Below are positions 9,899 to 17,455 of a stretch of DNA of 64,000 bases, piece by piece. Under the pieces are notes generated by a model, which worked only from the letters and a program-made list of their open reading frames with translations, did no database searches and had not been told where the DNA came from. Positions within the stretch are counted from its first letter, which is position 1, and each line of letters opens with the position of its first letter. Origin of the DNA: Bacteroidota bacterium (GTDB taxonomy: Bacteria; Bacteroidota; Bacteroidia; Bacteroidales; F082); assembly GCA_009773165.1 (NCBI GenBank), contig WOUZ01000014.1, forward strand, positions 44,304-108,303, read 5' to 3'. A program made the translations under genes and the position numbers.

Positions 9899-10585
9899 CT
9901 AGAGAAGCTGATATATCCATGTAAAGAGTACCAGTAAAAATAAAGAAGGCAACATGTTTAATATGCGTAAATTACTTATCTTTAATAAGTTGAGGCCAAG
10001 TCCAATCAAAATGACACCTCCGGTGGCAGAAATGCCTGTTATCATTAGGGATGGCATAAATTCGCCAAAATTGGCAGCCAATAAGGTTAGTCCTGCCTGA
10101 TAGATAAATAGGGGAATGATTGAAAACAATACTCCCAATCCCAATCCTGATGCTAATGCAACACTACTGATTCCATCCATCAACGATTTTATGTAGTAGA
10201 GCTCCGGCTTTCCGCCAAGGCCTTCTTCAATTGCTCCCAGAATTGTCATTGATCCCATGCAAAACAACAAAAAAGCTGTAAGCAGCCCTTCGTTAAAAAC
10301 AGCACTCTCAGCGCTGAATCGTTTCCCAAGTCTGTCGGCCAATTGATCAAAAAAACGATCAAGACGCAGCAATTCACCTGTGATACTGCCAATAATCAAA
10401 CTCAGAATGACTAAAATCCATTCTTCAGCTTTAAGTGCCATCGAAATGCCAAGTACTATAGTAAACAAACCTATAGCCTGAAAGAGTATTTCAGTAAATC
10501 GGGAGGGCAATCGTGCGTGAAAAATCAAACCTGCAAGACTTCCTATTGCGACAGCCGCTACATTGATGAGTGTTCCAGTGATCAT
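9899..10585 (-). CDS. DUF554 (YqgA/YdfK-like) membrane protein
   Basis: A 228-residue membrane protein of about 6-7 helices that matches the DUF554 family: an N-terminal MITGTLINVAAVAIGSLAGLIFH, the central FCMGSMTILGAIEEGL segment, and IYQAGLTLLAANFG. The family is widespread and its function is unknown; a transport role has been guessed from its topology. It starts 15 bases after the upstream methyltransferase gene and is probably co-transcribed with it. No clear terminator is visible in the 177-base gap to ilvE. Confidence 0.85.
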   Translation of the reverse strand: MITGTLINVAAVAIGSLAGLIFHARLPSRFTEILFQAIGLFTIVLGISMALKAEEWILVILSLIIGSITGELLRLDRFFDQLADRLGKRFSAESAVFNEGLLTAFLLFCMGSMTILGAIEEGLGGKPELYYIKSLMDGISSVALASGLGLGVLFSIIPLFIYQAGLTLLAANFGEFMPSLMITGISATGGVILIGLGLNLLKISNLRILNMLPSLFLLVLFTWIYQLL

Positions 10586-10600
10586 TTACAGTAAGTTTTA

Positions 10601-11803
10601 TTAGATTGAATCGGGGATTTTAACTCCTTTTAGTTGCAATGCTTTTTCAAGAAAATGTTCCTTTATTCCGAAATCGGCTTTAAGCTGCGCGATTTTCTGG
10701 TCGATCAGATTGGTATTGACAGGTTTATTTGTTCGGTAACCTGAAAGCAGCACATTTTTGGGTGTATGTTCAGCTTCAATAAATTCTTGAATATGACTCT
10801 GATAGCCATACTTTTCCATGATTAGTGCGCGTAACGTATCTGTAATAATTTCAGCCTGACGTTCAAAAAGGATTCCATATTTTAACACTGGAATGTCTTT
10901 GGAAGCAGCTTGCATCTCACGTCTTATTTGCTTATGACAGCATGGAGCGCAAACAATCAGCTGAACACCAGCAGCGATTCCTGCTGCAATGGCGTCGTCA
11001 GTTGCAGTATCACAGGCATGAAGAGCAATCAAAATGTCAGTCTTTGGCATTTTGAAATTTTCTATCGAACCTTCAGAAAAAACCAGTCCGGAGAGACCAG
11101 CCTTTTCAGCAATACTATTTGTTTTTTGAATGAGGTCTGGCCTCATTTCAACGCCAATCACTGTAGGTTGCAGTTCTTTTTTATGTGTAAGATGTTCATA
11201 CAAGGCAAATGTGAGGTACCCTTTGCCAGCGCCCATATCCACTACACTTATCGGCCCACCCTTAGCCCAAGGTGAGATTAATCCATCCAAAATCTCAACG
11301 TATTTATTGATCTGCTTGAACTTATGCTGCATCGATGGTATCACTTGCCCTTGCTGATCGGTCATGCCAAGTAAATGCCAATGAAGTCCGGATGCCTGGA
11401 CAAGCCGTTTTTTTTGTTTATCGTGCTGAAAATCTTGCTTAATTTCTCCAAAAACAGGCTTTGTCAGCAGTTTGCCATTTCCTTTCAGGTTCATCAATAA
11501 GCTGTGATGGTGGGAAATGGTAAAGAGGTTAGCTTCCAGAAATTGGGTTCGCATCAATTCCAAAACAAGTTCAGGAGTTGCTTCAAGTGAATGATTCTTT
11601 ACTTCATCACGGGTTTGATACTGGTATTGAAAAGATATTTTAAAACCATTTTTTAATGAAACAGGTTTGATTGTTAATCTTTTAAGCTCATCTCCTTTCT
11701 TAAATGGCTTACTAAGAATAAGTTTCACAAACTCATTCTTAGTGATCGCTTCACGTAAAATTACAATCAATCCTTCGATAGGTTCTTTTGTCATTTGTGT
11801 CAA
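10601..11803 (-). CDS. SAM-dependent methyltransferase, Methyltransf_32-like
   Basis: A 400-residue cytosolic protein with a Rossmann methyltransferase core in the second half. Motif I is VVDMGAGKGYLTFALYEHL (about residues 190-210), followed by GVEMRPDLIQK (motif II acidic residue), IALHACDTATDDAI (motif IV), and a striking CAPCCHKQIRRE. The APCCHK motif is shared with methyltransferases of the Methyltransf_32 family, some of which modify RNA. The first 170 residues are of no clear family. The substrate cannot be told from sequence. It heads a two-gene minus-strand unit with the DUF554 gene. Confidence 0.75.
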   Translation of the reverse strand: MTQMTKEPIEGLIVILREAITKNEFVKLILSKPFKKGDELKRLTIKPVSLKNGFKISFQYQYQTRDEVKNHSLEATPELVLELMRTQFLEANLFTISHHHSLLMNLKGNGKLLTKPVFGEIKQDFQHDKQKKRLVQASGLHWHLLGMTDQQGQVIPSMQHKFKQINKYVEILDGLISPWAKGGPISVVDMGAGKGYLTFALYEHLTHKKELQPTVIGVEMRPDLIQKTNSIAEKAGLSGLVFSEGSIENFKMPKTDILIALHACDTATDDAIAAGIAAGVQLIVCAPCCHKQIRREMQAASKDIPVLKYGILFERQAEIITDTLRALIMEKYGYQSHIQEFIEAEHTPKNVLLSGYRTNKPVNTNLIDQKIAQLKADFGIKEHFLEKALQLKGVKIPDSI

Positions 11804-12101
11804 ATTTCAATCGGCTAATTTAAGTCTAAAATAATCAGTTTTGTGTCTGCAATATTTTTCTTGTTGCAAAAAGTGATGAGACTTGAGTTTTGATTACACG
11901 ATTGATGGTTGATTTTATGTAACCACCTGTTTGCGGCAACAGCGATTTTTCAATTAAGAATTTACTTCAACTTATTTTGAGTTATAATTTCTGAAGATTT
12001 CAACTGTCAGCAACACGTCGGGTATTGGGTCAAAATGGCAGGTTACAGCATTGGCACATGCTTTGATTCCGGTTAGCCTGATAACTTAAAAATTGAAAAC
12101 A
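11804..12101. other. Divergent intergenic region, methyltransferase / htpG
   Basis: This 298-base non-coding stretch holds the promoters for the minus-strand methyltransferase and the plus-strand htpG. A TATTTTAG-like -7 element is seen on the minus strand near 11830. No perfect TAnnTTTG is seen for htpG, and there is no CIRCE heat-shock repeat. A weak sigma-54-like match (TGGCAC, then TTGAT) lies at 12052-12067. Confidence 0.5.
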
Positions 12102-14006
12102 ATGCAAAAAGGAACAATTGATGTTAAAACAGAAAACATCTTCCCCATTATTAAAAAATTCCTCTATTCCGATCATGAAATATTTCTCCGTGAGTTAGTA
12201 AGCAATGCTGTTGATGCAACACAAAAACTCAAATCATTTGCTTCTGTAGGTCAATTTAAGGATGATCTAGGCGACTTAACCATTCAGATTGAAGTTGATA
12301 AGAAGAAGAAAACAATTACAATCCGGGATCGTGGTATCGGCATGACACAAGAAGAGGTTGAGAAATATATCAATCAGATTGCTTTTTCGAGTGCCGAAGA
12401 ATTTGTAAAGAAATTCAAAACCAAGTCGGAAGCTGAAGCAAACGCCATTATTGGCCATTTCGGATTAGGTTTTTACTCATCATTCATGGTATCTGAGCGG
12501 GTTGAACTTTTTACAAAAACGTATAAAAAAGGTGGCAGCACCAAGGCAGTTAAATGGGAATGCGATGGAAGTCCTGAATACACTATCAGCGAAACGGATA
12601 AAAAAGACCGTGGAACAGAAATAGTATTGCACATTGATAAAGAAAACACTGAGTTTCTTGAAGAATATCGTGTACGTGAACTGTTGAACAAATACTGTAA
12701 GTTTTTGCCTGTACCAATTCAATTTGGTACAAAAACTGAAGAAGAACCCATTGAAGGTGAATTAGATAAAGATGGTAACCAAAAAACCAGGTCAGTCGAA
12801 AAGCCCTGGATCATTAACAACACCCATCCACTTTGGAAAAAAGCACCATCGGAAAGCGACGATGAGGAGTACAAGAAATTCTATCAGGAATTGTATCCGA
12901 TGAATTTTGATGAACCACTTTTCAATATCCAGTTGAATGTAGATTATCCTTTCAATCTTACCGGGATCCTGTATTTCCCGAAAGTGAAAAATAACTATGA
13001 ACTACAGCGTAACAAGATACAACTTTATTCAAATCAGGTGTTTGTAACAGATTCTGTTGAAGGAATCGTGCCTGATTTTCTTACGCTTTTACATGGTGTG
13101 ATCGACTCACCGGATATCCCGTTGAATGTGAGCCGCTCTTTTTTGCAGAGTGACCAGAATGTAAAGAAAATCTCAAGTCATATCTCTAAGAAAGTTGCCG
13201 ATAAACTTGAAGAGCTCTTCAAAAAAGATCGAGATGCTTTTGAGAAGAAATGGGATAGCATTAAAATATTCATACAATATGGAATGATTTCCGATGCCAA
13301 ATTTTATGAAAGGGCTGAGAAATTTGTACTTCTAAAAAGTGTTGACAGCAAATACTATACGCTGGAAGAATACCGTAGTCATATCGAAAATCTTCAAAAA
13401 GACAAGGATAACAAAGTCGTTTATCTTTATACCACTCAGGCCGAAGAGCAGTTTAGTTATATCGAAGCCGCTCAATCTAAAGGCTATGATGTTTTATGGA
13501 TGGATGGCGTTCTTGACGCACATTTTATCAATTCACTTGAACAGAAATTAAGTGATACCAGCTTTGTAAGAGTTGATGCCAACACCATTGACAAGCTGAT
13601 TCAAAAGCAGGAAGCCGAAGTTCCTTCAAAACTGAATGATGATGAGAAAAAGGCTGTGAAAGAAGCTTTCGAGAAGCTGATAGATACCAAGCAGTTTGAT
13701 GTGCAGGTTGAACCAATGAGTGAAACTGATGCACCGGTAGTAATTACCCAGAATGAATTCATGCGTCGTATGAAGGATATGAATTCTGTTGGAGGCGGAG
13801 GGATGATGGGCTTTGGCGATCTACCTGATCATTACAGCCTCATTATCAATCCAAACCATACACTTGTTTCCTCTCTTGTCGATAAAGATGAAGCGGCGAA
13901 GAATAAGGTAATTCTTCATCTCTACGATCTTGCCCGGCTTTCAAAAAATCTGCTGAAAGGCAAAGAGCTGAGCGACTTTATCAAGAGAAGTCAGGAAAGC
14001 CTGTAG
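12102..14006 (+). CDS. htpG: Molecular chaperone HtpG (Hsp90)
   Basis: Hsp90-family ATP-dependent chaperone of the cytosol. The 634-residue protein shows the GHKL ATPase signatures: ELVSNAVDATQKL (E31, N35, D38), DRGIGMTQEEVEKYI, and GHFGLGFYSSFMVSERVE. The middle domain has GILYFPKVKNNYELQRN and PLNVSRSFLQSD with the conserved Arg. The frame extends to a TTG at 12093, but the ATG at 12102 gives MQKGTIDVKTENIFPIIKKF, the start seen in Bacteroidota orthologues, so it was chosen. It stands alone and ends at a strong terminator. Confidence 0.97.
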   Translation: MQKGTIDVKTENIFPIIKKFLYSDHEIFLRELVSNAVDATQKLKSFASVGQFKDDLGDLTIQIEVDKKKKTITIRDRGIGMTQEEVEKYINQIAFSSAEEFVKKFKTKSEAEANAIIGHFGLGFYSSFMVSERVELFTKTYKKGGSTKAVKWECDGSPEYTISETDKKDRGTEIVLHIDKENTEFLEEYRVRELLNKYCKFLPVPIQFGTKTEEEPIEGELDKDGNQKTRSVEKPWIINNTHPLWKKAPSESDDEEYKKFYQELYPMNFDEPLFNIQLNVDYPFNLTGILYFPKVKNNYELQRNKIQLYSNQVFVTDSVEGIVPDFLTLLHGVIDSPDIPLNVSRSFLQSDQNVKKISSHISKKVADKLEELFKKDRDAFEKKWDSIKIFIQYGMISDAKFYERAEKFVLLKSVDSKYYTLEEYRSHIENLQKDKDNKVVYLYTTQAEEQFSYIEAAQSKGYDVLWMDGVLDAHFINSLEQKLSDTSFVRVDANTIDKLIQKQEAEVPSKLNDDEKKAVKEAFEKLIDTKQFDVQVEPMSETDAPVVITQNEFMRRMKDMNSVGGGGMMGFGDLPDHYSLIINPNHTLVSSLVDKDEAAKNKVILHLYDLARLSKNLLKGKELSDFIKRSQESL

Positions 14007-14027
14007 GTTCAACAAAAATAATTTTGA

Positions 14028-14067
14028 AGCAAAAGGTTTGATTTCTTGAACCTTTTGCTCTTTTTTT
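14028..14067 (+). terminator. Rho-independent terminator after htpG
   Basis: An 11-bp perfect stem (AGCAAAAGGTT / AACCTTTTGCT) with a 10-base loop is followed by C and seven T. Confidence 0.93.
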
Positions 14068-14087
14068 ATAAGAAAAGTTTACTTTTA
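14053..14087 (+). promoter_or_regulatory. Possible promoter of the lemA-TPM operon
   Basis: TTTG (ending 14057, inside the htpG terminator arm), a 22-base spacer and TACTTTTA (14080-14087) resemble the Bacteroidota promoter, with one mismatch in the -7 element. The lemA ATG is 18 bases further on. Confidence 0.4.
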
Positions 14088-14105
14088 CACACAAATATTT
14101 GTAAA

Positions 14106-14696
14106 ATGAAAAAAACCCTTATCATCATTGCTGTAATTGCAGTTGTAATTTTGCTCTTCTACAGCTTTTTCAAGAATACATACAACACCATGGTTCAGAA
14201 TGGTGAACAGGTTGATGCTCAGTGGGCACAGGTAGAAAATGTGTACCAGCGCCGGGCTGATCTTATTCCAAACCTTGTGAACACCGTAAAAGGTTATGCT
14301 GCTCATGAGCAGGAAGTGCTCACAGGCGTGATCGAAGCACGAGCAAAAGCAACCTCAGTAAACCTTAATGCTGAGAACCTCACCGAAGCAAACATGAAGG
14401 CTTTCCAGCAAGCGCAGGAAGGTCTTAGCGGCGCTCTTTCCCGGCTTATGGTCGTAGTAGAGCGGTATCCTGACCTCAAAGCAAATCAGAACTTCCTTGA
14501 GTTGCAGGCTCAGCTGGAAGGAACAGAAAACAGAATCACTGTTGAGCGTCAGAAATTTAACGAAACAACAAGGGTGTACAACACCTATATTAAATCTTTC
14601 CCACAGAATTTCCTTGCAAGTATGTTTGGGTTTGCGGCCAAGCCTTATTTTGAAGCTGTTGCCGGCGCAGAAGCTGCTCCAAAAGTGGAATTTTAA
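14106..14696 (+). CDS. lemA: LemA family membrane-anchored protein
   Basis: A 196-residue LemA protein: one N-terminal membrane helix (residues about 4-22), then a helical bundle on the outer side with the family motif VDAQWAQVENVYQRRADLIPNLV, followed by EVLTGVIEARAKA and the conserved C-terminal FNETTRVYNTYIKSFP. Its function is unknown; LemA genes are very often next to TPM-domain genes, as here, and the products are thought to work together at the membrane. The longest frame starts at a TTG inside the htpG terminator; the ATG at 14106 gives a proper membrane anchor and was preferred. The next gene begins 10 bases later. Confidence 0.92.
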   Translation: MKKTLIIIAVIAVVILLFYSFFKNTYNTMVQNGEQVDAQWAQVENVYQRRADLIPNLVNTVKGYAAHEQEVLTGVIEARAKATSVNLNAENLTEANMKAFQQAQEGLSGALSRLMVVVERYPDLKANQNFLELQAQLEGTENRITVERQKFNETTRVYNTYIKSFPQNFLASMFGFAAKPYFEAVAGAEAAPKVEF

Positions 14697-14706
14697 ATAA
14701 ATCACC

Positions 14707-15147
14707 ATGCCAAATGCTCAACTTTTTTTCAGCAAACAAGAGAAGGAAGCCATAAAGGCTGCAATCCTGAAAGCTGAATTCAACACTTCAGGCGAAATTC
14801 GTATTCATATTGAAAATTCCTGTAAGGGAGATGTGCTTGACAGAGCAGCTTTTTTATTCTCAGAATTGGGAATGATTAAAACCGAACTTCGCAACGGCGT
14901 GCTGTTTTATCTTGCTGTAAAAGATAGAAAGTTTGCAGTTATAGGCGATATGGGTATAAATGCTTTGGTAGAAGAAAATTTCTGGGTTGAAATTAAACAT
15001 ACCATGGCTGCACATTTTAAACAATCTTCTTTTGCAGATGGTTTGATAGCCGGTATTGAAATGACTGGTCAAAAACTAAAGAAGCATTTTCCATTCCAAA
15101 AAGACGATTTAAATGAATTATCTGATGAAATCTCTTTCAATTCATAA
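14707..15147 (+). CDS. Short TPM-domain protein, no signal peptide
   Basis: A 146-residue protein that is little more than one TPM domain (TPM/Psb32/MOLO-1 fold). It has FSKQEKEAIKAAI at the start, then TSGEIRIHIEN, GVLFYLAVKDRKFAVIGDMGI, and FADGLIAGIEMTGQKLKKHFP, which match the fold's core strands and helices. It lacks a signal peptide and a membrane helix, unlike the gene that follows. It may act on the cytosolic side of the LemA/TPM system, but this is inference. Its end overlaps the next gene by 35 bases, so translation may be coupled. Confidence 0.85.
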   Translation: MPNAQLFFSKQEKEAIKAAILKAEFNTSGEIRIHIENSCKGDVLDRAAFLFSELGMIKTELRNGVLFYLAVKDRKFAVIGDMGINALVEENFWVEIKHTMAAHFKQSSFADGLIAGIEMTGQKLKKHFPFQKDDLNELSDEISFNS

Positions 15148-15940
15148 AAAGGCAAAACGAATAACAAGCTTTCTCTTATTGCTGATTTTCTCGCTGATAA
15201 GTAGTAGTTTGTATTCACAAGAGTTGCCTCAACCATCTAATCCACCAAGGCTGGTGAATGACTTAGCTGGTATTCTTGGTAGCGCAGAGGTGCAGCAGCT
15301 TGAAAGCAAATTGGTAAATTACAATGATACCACTTCAACCCAAATTCTGGTTTTGATTATCAATGATCTGAACGGTTATGATGTGGCTGATTATGCCTAT
15401 CGTATTGGTGAAACATGGGGTGTTGGCAAAAAAGGGCAAAACAACGGAGCTGTAATTATTGTAAAGCCCAAAACCGACAGGTCAAAAGGGAAAGCCTACA
15501 TTGCAACAGGTTATGGACTCGAAGGAGTGATACCAGATGCTCTTGCCAAACGAATTGTTGAAAAGGAAATGATACCTGCATTTATGTCAGGAGATTATTA
15601 TGGTGGGATCGATAAAGCGGTTGATACAATGATTGGGCTGGCTTCAGGCCTTTATTCCGCTGATCAGTATGATGGTAAAGCAAACGGCTCATGGATAGGA
15701 GTAGTTATAATTCTTATCATTTTGCTCATTATGTTCCGTTCGTCCAAATCCAATACAAGTATAGGAAGTGCGCCAAGTGGATCGTTATGGGCGGCATTAT
15801 GGCTTGCCAGTCAGGCAAACCGAAGTCATTCAGGAAGCTGGGGAGGATTCACCGGTGGATCGGGAGGTTCGGGTGGAGGCGGTTTTGGTGGTTTTGGCGG
15901 CGGCAGCTTTGGCGGCGGTGGCGCTGGAGGAAGTTGGTAA
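15113..15940 (+). CDS. Exported TPM-domain protein with Gly-rich tail
   Basis: A 275-residue protein: an N-terminal signal segment (hydrophobic residues about 19-32, SLYSQ cleavage), a TPM domain (about 40-190, with VNDLAGIL, STQILVLIINDLNGYD, YAYRIGETWGVGKKGQNNG and IATGYGLEGVIPD), a membrane helix (about 200-216) and a Gly/Ser-rich tail. This is the usual layout of the TPM partner of LemA; related plant proteins act in photosystem II repair, but the bacterial role is not settled. ATG 15113 and ATG 15125 are both possible starts. Confidence 0.9.
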   Translation: MNYLMKSLSIHKKAKRITSFLLLLIFSLISSSLYSQELPQPSNPPRLVNDLAGILGSAEVQQLESKLVNYNDTTSTQILVLIINDLNGYDVADYAYRIGETWGVGKKGQNNGAVIIVKPKTDRSKGKAYIATGYGLEGVIPDALAKRIVEKEMIPAFMSGDYYGGIDKAVDTMIGLASGLYSADQYDGKANGSWIGVVIILIILLIMFRSSKSNTSIGSAPSGSLWAALWLASQANRSHSGSWGGFTGGSGGSGGGGFGGFGGGSFGGGGAGGSW

Positions 15941-15996
15941 TGCAAAAATAAATTGCTTTAATTGTTATTTTTTAAATAACTGATAAATAATGAATT

Positions 15997-16030
15997 ACAG
16001 TCGACTTGTGAAAGTCGACTGTTTTTTTTT
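15997..16030 (+). terminator. Rho-independent terminator after the lemA-TPM operon
   Basis: An 11-bp perfect stem (ACAGTCGACTT / AAGTCGACTGT) with a GTGA loop is followed by nine T. Confidence 0.95.
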
Positions 16031-16059
16031 GAAAAAAAATGCCCTTTATTGCTTTTGTA

Positions 16060-16091
16060 TTGTGGTACTTTCATGCTGAATTGTATATTTG
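16060..16091 (+). promoter_or_regulatory. Promoter of the act (ACIII) operon
   Basis: TTG (16060-16062), a 21-base spacer and TATATTTG (16084-16091) fit the Bacteroidota primary promoter. The actA start is about 128 bases downstream, which leaves a leader of about 120 bases with no other clear feature. Confidence 0.65.
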
Positions 16092-16218
16092 TATGTTAAA
16101 AAATCCTAAATTTGAAAACTGTCATTTGAACGAAACGTATCTCTAAATCATAGATAATGAGTATTTTGCAACTATTGCACCAAGTTGAACACAAAATTTT
16201 TCTAACCAAGCATCACGT

Positions 16219-17433
16219 ATGATGATCATTAATTTACCTTCATCACGCCAAATGAAGCGTGTAATTACATGGGTTCTTTTCATTGGGCTTGCCACTCTCT
16301 TACAGCCGGTCAGCGCTCAAACGCCTGAAGCAGAAAAGAACTTCCAACAATGTAAGGTCTGCCATAATCTGGAAGGCCCAAAACTAATCGGGCCAAACCT
16401 TTCTGGCATTACCGAACGCAGAGAACAGGACTGGCTGATACGCTTTATACGCAACTCACAAGAGGTGATCCAATCCGGTGATCCTATTGCTGTGCAAGTG
16501 TATGAAGAGAATAACAAAATTCCAATGCCTCCGCACAACCTTACCGATGAGCAAATCATCGATATTTTGATGTATATCAAAAGTGGAGGTAAAGTTGACC
16601 CAAAGTATGCCGTTGCTGAACCTGCCAACGATGAGTTGAAAGCACAGGAAGCACTGGCAGCACAGATGGAGGCTGAACAAGAAGCCCGCGAAGAACGGCT
16701 GATTGGGATTGAAAGAGATGCTAACCGTAACTTTGGAACTACTTTCTTCATCACAATCATTATCCTGATAGTTGTTCTCATCGATCTCTTCATTACTAAA
16801 GTAATCAAGGCAAAGTTTGTTCATTCAACACTGATTCTCGTCGGGTTGTTTATCATCGGTGAAATAATGTATAAGGAAGCTGCGGGTTTAGGACGCCAGC
16901 AATATTACCAACCTGAGCAACCTATCTGGTTCTCACATAAGGTGCATGCCGGGCAGAACCAAATCGACTGTAAATATTGCCACACTGCAGCTGATTACAG
17001 CAAAAGTGCCGGGATACCTTCAGTGAATGTCTGTATGAACTGTCACCATGTGGTTAAACAAGGAAAGATTACCGGCACTGAGCAGATTGCAAAAATTCAG
17101 CAAGCCTGGGATAGTGGCGAACCTATACAATGGGTGCGCATTCATAACCTTCCTGACCATGTGTTTTTCAGCCATCAGCAACATGTTAATTCCGGGAAAC
17201 TCGATTGCGCTGAATGCCATGGAGAGGTTAACACAATGCATGAAGTTATGCAGGTGAAAGACCTAAGCATGGGCTGGTGCCTTGATTGTCATCGCAAAAC
17301 TGAAGTTCAGTTTGCTGACAACGCTTTTTTTACTACCTACGAAAAAATGCATGAGCAATTTAAAAATGGTGAAGTGAAAAAAGTTACAGCCGACATGCTG
17401 GGCGGTGGTGATTGTATGAAATGTCATTATTAA
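16219..17433 (+). CDS. actA: Alternative Complex III subunit ActA, multihaem cytochrome c
   Basis: ActA passes electrons from quinol oxidation in ACIII to the outer monohaem carrier. The protein (404 residues) has six CxxCH haem sites. The first (C45) is in an N-terminal monohaem cytochrome domain (CKVCHNLEGP, with a likely Met ligand in PMPPHNL). After a charged helix come two membrane helices (about 173-215), then a pentahaem region with sites at C251, C272, C330, C354 and C399. ActA described from Rhodothermus marinus has five haems, so the N-terminal domain looks like an extra fused cytochrome. A signal peptide is present (VSAQ cleavage); M12 (16252) may be the true start. actB follows after 22 bases. 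Confidence 0.92.
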   Translation: MMIINLPSSRQMKRVITWVLFIGLATLLQPVSAQTPEAEKNFQQCKVCHNLEGPKLIGPNLSGITERREQDWLIRFIRNSQEVIQSGDPIAVQVYEENNKIPMPPHNLTDEQIIDILMYIKSGGKVDPKYAVAEPANDELKAQEALAAQMEAEQEAREERLIGIERDANRNFGTTFFITIIILIVVLIDLFITKVIKAKFVHSTLILVGLFIIGEIMYKEAAGLGRQQYYQPEQPIWFSHKVHAGQNQIDCKYCHTAADYSKSAGIPSVNVCMNCHHVVKQGKITGTEQIAKIQQAWDSGEPIQWVRIHNLPDHVFFSHQQHVNSGKLDCAECHGEVNTMHEVMQVKDLSMGWCLDCHRKTEVQFADNAFFTTYEKMHEQFKNGEVKKVTADMLGGGDCMKCHY

Positions 17434-17455
17434 CATACCAAAGAAAACATTCTTA

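Noticed and set aside
12093..12101. TTG start of htpG three codons earlier
   Set aside because: TTG starts are rare in this group, and the ATG at 12102 gives the MQKG start known from orthologues.
14046..14105. Longer LemA starting at a TTG
   Set aside because: The extension lies inside the htpG terminator and its T run, so it cannot be transcribed as part of a separate lemA message.
16317..16824. Long minus-strand frames opposite actA
   Set aside because: They mirror a haem protein with clear motifs on the plus strand and show no features of their own.
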